Positions 15,274 through 19,761 of a stretch of DNA of 19,761 nucleotides are shown here, piece by piece. Both the position numbers and the translations under genes were made by a program. Within the stretch, counting starts at the first letter, position 1. The number at the start of each line of letters is the position of its first letter. Location: contig CANGUQ010000012.1 of assembly GCA_947456915.1 (NCBI GenBank), positions 1 to 19,761 on the forward strand, given 5' to 3'. Below the pieces are notes generated by a model that was not told where the DNA came from, did not search any database, and worked only from the letters and a program-made list of their open reading frames with translations. The stretch comes from Betaproteobacteria bacterium (GTDB lineage: Bacteria > Pseudomonadota > Gammaproteobacteria > Burkholderiales > CAIKXV01).

Positions 15274-15924
15274 CTAGGGAAACGCGTCGAATGGCGCCGT
15301 CCAGCCGACGATCGCGCCCTGCGCGCGGATCATTTCCAGCGTCGCCTGTCTGAACGCCGGGAAATAGCTCTCGGTGGCGTCCTCGACGAGCAGGCACTCG
15401 TAGCCGCGATCGTTGGCCTCGCGCATCGTCGTCTGCACGCACACCTCCGTCGTCACACCGGCGAACAGCAGGTGACTGATCGCCCGCGCACGCAGCAGGG
15501 CGTCGAGTCCGGTCGCGTGGAAAGCGCCCTTGCCAGGCTTCACCAGCTCGAGTTCGCCGGGCGCCGGCGTGAGCCCGGGCACGAAACCCGCGCCCGGCTC
15601 GCCGTCGACGAGGATGCGCCCCATCGGGCCGGGGTCTCCGATACGCAGGCTGGGCGCGCCGCGCATCCGCTTGGCCGGCGGACAGTCCGCCAGATCGGGC
15701 CGGTGCGCCTCGCGGGTGTGCACCACCAGCATCCCCCGCGTGCGGCACCAGTCGAGCAGCTTCGTCACGGTGGGCACGATCGCGGCGAGCCGCGACACGT
15801 CATTGCCCAGCGATTCGCCGAAGCCGCCCGGCTCGACGAAGTCGCGCTGCATGTCGATCACCAGCAGCGCGGTGCTCGCGGGGTCGAATCGATAGGGGAA
15901 CGGGGCAGCGGCAAGGGTGATCAC
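15274..15924 (-). CDS. Isochorismatase-like cysteine hydrolase, candidate triuret hydrolase (TrtA-like)
   Basis: The 216-residue protein belongs to the cysteine hydrolase (isochorismatase-like) superfamily. The catalytic triad is visible as Asp24 (LLVIDMQRDF), Lys129 (VKPGKGAF) and Cys162 (GVTTEVCVQTTMREANDRG), with the cis-peptide turn before the Cys intact. It shares HTREAHRPDLAD, IGDPGPMGRIL and the TTMREANDRGYEC stretch with the biuret hydrolase paralogue encoded at 17708-18409, but is shorter and diverged around the substrate pocket. Triuret hydrolase TrtA of Herbaspirillum is the known relative that acts just before biuret hydrolase, so this is the leading guess. Ureidoacrylate or N-carbamoyl amidase activity remains possible. 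GTG 15924 has AGGAG six bases upstream. The gene lies 191 bases downstream of the ATPase gene on the same strand. Confidence 0.85.
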   Translation of the reverse strand: MITLAAAPFPYRFDPASTALLVIDMQRDFVEPGGFGESLGNDVSRLAAIVPTVTKLLDWCRTRGMLVVHTREAHRPDLADCPPAKRMRGAPSLRIGDPGPMGRILVDGEPGAGFVPGLTPAPGELELVKPGKGAFHATGLDALLRARAISHLLFAGVTTEVCVQTTMREANDRGYECLLVEDATESYFPAFRQATLEMIRAQGAIVGWTAPFDAFP

Positions 15925-16115
15925 GGCGCGCTCCTGGGCAAGACTTCGATCATCGTCGCACGGCGGGTCCGCCAGTCATCGGCCGTCGTGCCCTCGTCGC
16001 GGGCACGAACGGTCGGCGACCGGGGGCGGGCAGCGCCGGGCGACCGGACGCATCCGGGCTGGTGCAGTGTTGTCGCGCTCCATTTCATCTGCGGCAGCCC
16101 GTGCTCGCCCGGCAC

Positions 16116-17708
16116 TCAGGCTGCCAGCGCCGGCGAGTGCCCGGCCATGCAGCGTCCGATGAGTGCGAGGTCGGCCGACGGGGTTGCGGTCTCGTGCACG
16201 ATCCGTCCCTCGAACATCACGAGCATCCGGTCGGACGCACCGAGCAGTTCGTCCAGATCCTCGCTCACCAGCAGCACCGCCGCTCCGGCATCGCGCGCAG
16301 CCGCGATCCGCTGGTGGATCTCTGCCGCCGCCGCGAAGTCGAGCCCGAACATCGGATTGGTGACCACCAGTACCGACACCGGTGCCGAGAGCTCGCGCGC
16401 GAGCACCGCGCGCTGCACGTTGCCGCCCGACAGCGTGCCGATCGGCGCGTCGGGCCCGCGCGCCTTCACCTTGAACTGGGCGATCAGGCGCTCGGCCTGC
16501 GTGCGCAGCGCCCCGCGCCTGAGCCACAGGCCCGAGGCAATCGGCGCCTGGTCGAAATTGCGCAGCGCCATGTTCTCGGCGACGCTCATGCCCGGCACGC
16601 AGGCATTGCGCAGCGGCTCCTCGGGCAGGCTGAACACCTCGAGCGAGCGCATCTCGGCGCGCGTCGCCCGGTAGGGCGCGCCGTCGATGCGCACCGACCC
16701 GCCCTCGAAGTCCCGCTGGCCGATCAGCGCCTCGACCAGCTCGCGCTGTCCGTTGCCGGAAACACCGGCGATGCCGACGATCTCTCCCGGGCGCACGTCG
16801 AGGCAGACAGCCTCGACCGCGAGCTCGCCGCCGTCGCCGCGCACCCGCAGATCGCGCACCGAGAGCCGCGCCGGCTGCGTCGGCGGCCGTGCCGTTCCCC
16901 GCGACTGGGGCGTGCCGGCCCGTGCGGTGTCGCGTGCGCCGACCATCATCGTCGCGAGTCGTTCCGGATCGAGGTCGACGACCCTGCCTTCGCCCGCCAG
17001 CCGGCCACGGCGCAGCACCGAGACGGTGTCGGCGAAGGCCATCACCTCGCGGAACTTGTGCGTGATCATCAGCACCGTCACCGTGCCCGCACGCGTCATG
17101 TCCCTGAGCATCCCCAGCACCTCGTCGGCTTCGCCCGGGGTGAGCACCGAAGTCGGTTCGTCGAGGATCATGAAACGCCGCTGCAGGTAGAGCTGCTTCA
17201 GGATCTCGACCTTCTGCTTCTCGCCTGCAGCCAGGCGCGCCACCGGCCGGTCGAGCGCGACCTTGAACGGGACGGTCTGCATGAAGGCACGCAGCCGTTC
17301 GAGTTCGCGCGGCCAGCGCACGACGGCCGGCACGTCGTCGCGCGACATGACGAGGTTCTCGGCCACCGTCATGCTGGGCACCAGCGTGAAGTGCTGGTAG
17401 ACCATGCCGATGCCCAGCGCATGGGCATCGTGCGGGGAGCGGATCACCTGCTGGCGACCGTCGATCTGGATCTCGCCCTCGTCGGGCGGGTGAAAGCCCA
17501 CGAGGCACTTCACCAGGGTACTCTTGCCCGCGCCGTTCTCGCCCAGCAAGGCATGGAAGGCGCCTGCCTGCACCTTCATCGAAACGTCGTCGAGTGCGGC
17601 AAGCGAGCCGAAGCGCTTGGTCATGCGCGTGATCTCGACGGCGAGCGCGCGGTCCGGATCCGCCGGGGATTCCGGCCTCACCCGCATCATCGCGGCCTCG
17701 GAGGGCAT
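16116..17708 (-). CDS. Second BMP-type ABC transporter, two-domain ATP-binding protein
   Basis: The 530-residue ATPase is a diverged paralogue of the one at 7994-9532. Domain one has Walker A GENGAGKST (56-64), the unusual signature LAAGEKQKVEI and Walker B FMILDEPTSVLTP. Domain two has GVSGNGQREL, signature LSGGNVQRAVLAREL and a strongly altered Walker B, VLVVTNPMFGLDFAA, where Asn replaces the catalytic Glu, so this site probably hydrolyses ATP poorly. ATG 17708 forms a TGATG junction with the stop of the biuret-hydrolase-like gene, which decides the start; the frame stays open upstream but inside that gene. It completes a transporter with the permeases at 18456-19376 and beyond. No binding protein for this system is inside the window. 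Confidence 0.92.
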   Translation of the reverse strand: MPSEAAMMRVRPESPADPDRALAVEITRMTKRFGSLAALDDVSMKVQAGAFHALLGENGAGKSTLVKCLVGFHPPDEGEIQIDGRQQVIRSPHDAHALGIGMVYQHFTLVPSMTVAENLVMSRDDVPAVVRWPRELERLRAFMQTVPFKVALDRPVARLAAGEKQKVEILKQLYLQRRFMILDEPTSVLTPGEADEVLGMLRDMTRAGTVTVLMITHKFREVMAFADTVSVLRRGRLAGEGRVVDLDPERLATMMVGARDTARAGTPQSRGTARPPTQPARLSVRDLRVRGDGGELAVEAVCLDVRPGEIVGIAGVSGNGQRELVEALIGQRDFEGGSVRIDGAPYRATRAEMRSLEVFSLPEEPLRNACVPGMSVAENMALRNFDQAPIASGLWLRRGALRTQAERLIAQFKVKARGPDAPIGTLSGGNVQRAVLARELSAPVSVLVVTNPMFGLDFAAAAEIHQRIAAARDAGAAVLLVSEDLDELLGASDRMLVMFEGRIVHETATPSADLALIGRCMAGHSPALAA

Positions 17709-18409
17709 CAGCGGCCCGCTCCGATGACCGCCATCACGCTCGCGGAATCGGACACCGCACCGAAGACTCCGCCCTGCATGGTCACCATCTTCAGTGCCGC
17801 GGCGTGGTTGCCCGCATCGGTGGCGCCGGTGCAGTCGGACAGGATCAGGCACTCGAAACCGCGGTCGTTCGCCTCGCGCATCGTGGTGTGCACGCACACG
17901 TCGGTGGTGATGCCGGTGAGCACGAGATTGCGGATGCCACGGGTGCGCAGGACGAGTTCGAGGTCGGTCGCGCAGAACGAGCCCTTGCCCGGCTTGTCGA
18001 TGATCACCTCGCCCGGCAGAGGCGCGAGCTCGGGAATGATTTCCCAGCCCGGCTCGCCGCGCACCAGGATGCGTCCGCAGGGACCCGCATCGCCGATGCC
18101 GATGCCATCGGTGCCGATGCGCCGCGAGCGCCAGCGCTTGTTCTCCGGCAGGTCCGACAGATCCGGGCGGTGGCCCTCGCGGGTGTGAATGACGGGGTAG
18201 CCGCCGGCGCGCATCGCTGCGAGCAGGCGCCTGATCGGCTCCACCGGCGCGCGGGTGAGCGAGATGTCGTAGCCCATCTTGTCGACGTAGCCCCCGATGC
18301 CGCAGAAATCGGTCTGCATGTCGATCACGACGAGCGCGGTGTTGGACGCGCGCAGATCGCCGTCGAAGGGCCAGCGATACGGGTCGGCAGTGATGAAGGT
18401 CTCGGGCAT
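17708..18409 (-). CDS. biuH: Biuret hydrolase-like cysteine hydrolase
   Basis: Biuret hydrolase cleaves biuret to allophanate and ammonia, a step in s-triazine and triuret breakdown. The 233-residue protein matches the Rhizobium-type BiuH closely as I recall it: ADPYRWPFDG at the N-terminus, ALVVIDMQTDFCGIGGYVD (Asp30), HTREGHRPDLSDLPENKRWR, IDKPGKGSFCATD (Lys139) and TGITTDVCVHTTMREANDRG (Cys172). The C-terminal MVTMQGGVFGAVSDSA also fits. RutB-type ureidoacrylate hydrolase is the main alternative. ATG 18409 has GAGGA a few bases upstream. The gene is embedded between a permease gene (46 bases upstream) and the ATPase gene (one-base overlap) of an ABC importer, which suggests that the importer carries the enzyme's substrate or a precursor of it. 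Confidence 0.88.
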   Translation of the reverse strand: MPETFITADPYRWPFDGDLRASNTALVVIDMQTDFCGIGGYVDKMGYDISLTRAPVEPIRRLLAAMRAGGYPVIHTREGHRPDLSDLPENKRWRSRRIGTDGIGIGDAGPCGRILVRGEPGWEIIPELAPLPGEVIIDKPGKGSFCATDLELVLRTRGIRNLVLTGITTDVCVHTTMREANDRGFECLILSDCTGATDAGNHAAALKMVTMQGGVFGAVSDSASVMAVIGAGR

Positions 18410-18455
18410 GGATCCTCGTCCGGTCAGAGGCTGGGTACGCGCTGGCGCCGGGCGC

Positions 18456-19376
18456 TCAGCGCACGATGCTCAGCTCGCCGGGCGCCCCGTGCAGCGTGCG
18501 CCTCGGCGAACAGGTGACGACCATGATGGCCAGGGTAAGCACGTACGGCGCCGCGTTGAACAGGTAGTACCCGGTGGTGATTCCCACCGACTGCAGCGCC
18601 GGCCCCAGCGCGCTGGCGCCGCCGAACAGCAGCGCGGCGTAGAAGCAGTGCACCGGGTTCCAGCGCGCGAAGATGACCAGTGCCACCGCCATCAGGCCCT
18701 GGCCGCTCGACAGTCCCTCGCTCCAGCTTCCGGGGTAGTGCAGGGAGAGGAACGACCCGCCGATGCCGGCGAGCAATCCGCCGGCGCCGGTGGCGAGCGT
18801 GCGCACCAGATTCACCCGATAGCCCATCGCCCGCGCCGCGTCCGAACTGTCGCCCACGATGCGCAGCACGAGGCCCCAGCGCGTGTTGCGGAAGGCCCAG
18901 GCGAGGGCGATCGCCAGCGCGAGGCCGAGCAGGAACAGCGGACTCACCTGGAGCGCAGACTGGATCTGCGGCGAATCGCTCCACCCGCCGAGGGGGATCG
19001 CCGGCAGGCCGGGCGCCTTCGGTTGCACGTACGGCTTGCCGAGGAAGAACGCGAGGCCCAGTCCGAACAGCATCAGGCCGATGCCCACCGCGATGTCGTT
19101 CACGCGCGGCAGGGTGCAGATCGCTCCGTGCAGCAAGCCGAGCAGCAGCCCGGCACCGCCCGCGGCCAGCACCCCGAGCCAGGGATCGCCCGTCTCGAAG
19201 GCGACCCCGTAGGCGGCCATGGCGCCCATGACCAGAATGCCCTCCAGCCCCAGGTTGATGCGCCCGCTCTTCTCGGTGATGCACTCGCCCAGGCTCACGA
19301 ACAGGAACGGCGTGCTCACCCGCAGCGCGCCGCCCAGCACCGCGATCAGCACCCCCGCCCAGCCCGGATCGCTCAT
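18456..19376 (-). CDS. Second BMP-type ABC transporter, permease (NupQ-like)
   Basis: This 306-residue BPD_transp_2 permease is the same length as the one at 10586-11506 and shares its layout. An N-terminal helix (about 7-28) is followed by SLGECITEKSGRINLGLEG (family motif NLGLEG at 41-46). Further helices follow, and a coupling loop with GDSSDAARAMGYRVNLVRTL. ATG 19376 overlaps the preceding permease stop as ATGA, which selects this start over a GTG at 19406 that would overlap more. It pairs with the partial permease upstream and the ATPase at 16116-17708. Cargo is unknown; the embedded biuret-hydrolase-like gene argues for a ureide or other nitrogen-rich small molecule. Confidence 0.92.
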   Translation of the reverse strand: MSDPGWAGVLIAVLGGALRVSTPFLFVSLGECITEKSGRINLGLEGILVMGAMAAYGVAFETGDPWLGVLAAGGAGLLLGLLHGAICTLPRVNDIAVGIGLMLFGLGLAFFLGKPYVQPKAPGLPAIPLGGWSDSPQIQSALQVSPLFLLGLALAIALAWAFRNTRWGLVLRIVGDSSDAARAMGYRVNLVRTLATGAGGLLAGIGGSFLSLHYPGSWSEGLSSGQGLMAVALVIFARWNPVHCFYAALLFGGASALGPALQSVGITTGYYLFNAAPYVLTLAIMVVTCSPRRTLHGAPGELSIVR

Positions 19377-19761
19377 GCCACAGCCCGCCCGCGACCCGCG
19401 AACCACGTGCGGCCATACAGCGGCTCGCTCGCCAGGATGAGCAGGAAGGCCACGCCCTGCAGCACCAGCACCGTCGCATCGGGCAGGTCCAGACGTCGCT
19501 GCAGCATGCCACCGCTAGCCGACAGTCCCCCGACGAGTATTGCCACCGGGACGATGGCGAGCGCGTTCTGGCGTGCGATGAACGCCACCAGGATTCCCGC
19601 GTAGCCGTAGCCGGCCATCAGCGAGGCATTGGCGCTGCCGTGCACGGCAGCGACTTCGACCATGCCGGCAAGGCCCGCCGCCGCGCCGCCGAGGAAGCAC
19701 GCGGCGAGCGCGAGCCGCGCCACCGGCAGCCCGGCGAGGCGAGCGGCGCGTGCGTTGCCCC
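19373..19761 (-). CDS. Second BMP-type ABC transporter, permease (NupP-like; 5' end outside window)
   Basis: Only the C-terminal part, about 129 residues, is inside the window; the frame is open to the right edge. The visible part starts GNARAARLAGLPVARLALAA, the usual coupling loop before the last membrane helices, then LAGMVEVAAVHGSANASL, GYGYAGILVAFIARQNALAI and VLVLQGVAFLLILASEPLYG. These match the C-terminal half of the longer permease type. A GTG at 19723 is not a true start, because the conserved loop begins before it. The gene overlaps the next permease by four bases. A binding-protein gene would be expected beyond the window edge. Confidence 0.88.
   Translation of the reverse strand, partial: GNARAARLAGLPVARLALAACFLGGAAAGLAGMVEVAAVHGSANASLMAGYGYAGILVAFIARQNALAIVPVAILVGGLSASGGMLQRRLDLPDATVLVLQGVAFLLILASEPLYGRTWFAGRGRAVA

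Noticed and set aside
16062..18188. 708-codon open frame on the plus strand opposite the second ATPase and biuret-hydrolase-like genes
   Set aside because: Antisense shadow; both opposing genes have intact catalytic motifs and tight coupling.

Overview
The window is a GC-rich (about two thirds G+C), densely coding bacterial segment. Gene families, GTG/TTG starts behind good Shine-Dalgarno sites and many ATGA/TGATG junctions suggest a Gram-negative proteobacterium. The three-gene KorCAB-type oxidoreductase and the Tsx-like outer-membrane protein point to Betaproteobacteria (Rhodocyclales or Burkholderiales). That placement is inference, because no rRNA or marker gene is present.

Left part (1-6092). 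A 5'-truncated Asp/Glu racemase-family gene and msrA read rightwards. The operon korC-korA-korB (6092 down to 1350) converges on them. It encodes a 2-oxoacid (probably 2-oxoglutarate) oxidoreductase whose third subunit is a GltD-like flavoprotein with extra Fe-S motifs, a layout that would link 2-oxoacid oxidation to NAD(P) or ferredoxin.

Middle part (6093-14987). After a 594-base divergent intergenic region comes a rightward operon: guanine deaminase, two-domain ABC ATPase, two BPD_transp_2 permeases, a BMP/PnrA-type lipoprotein and an NdmA-like Rieske oxygenase. A Tsx-like outer-membrane channel gene follows, apparently frameshifted just after its signal peptide, and then a strong terminator. 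Together this reads as import and breakdown of purines: outer-membrane channel, periplasmic binding protein, inner-membrane ABC importer, guanine to xanthine, and an oxygenase of unknown substrate.

Right part (15274-19761, all leftward). A second transporter of the same class (permease, permease, ATPase; the first permease is cut by the window edge) has a biuret-hydrolase-like cysteine hydrolase gene set between its permease and ATPase genes. A second, diverged cysteine hydrolase resembling triuret hydrolase lies downstream. Triuret is a known chemical oxidation product of uric acid. The window therefore looks like a purine / triuret / biuret nitrogen-salvage locus, and this is the most interesting hypothesis here.

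Non-coding points: a terminator-like hairpin between the second permease and the binding-protein gene, a long palindrome inside the first codons of the Rieske gene, a nested inverted repeat in the divergent intergenic region, and a 44/42-base tandem repeat between the convergent units.
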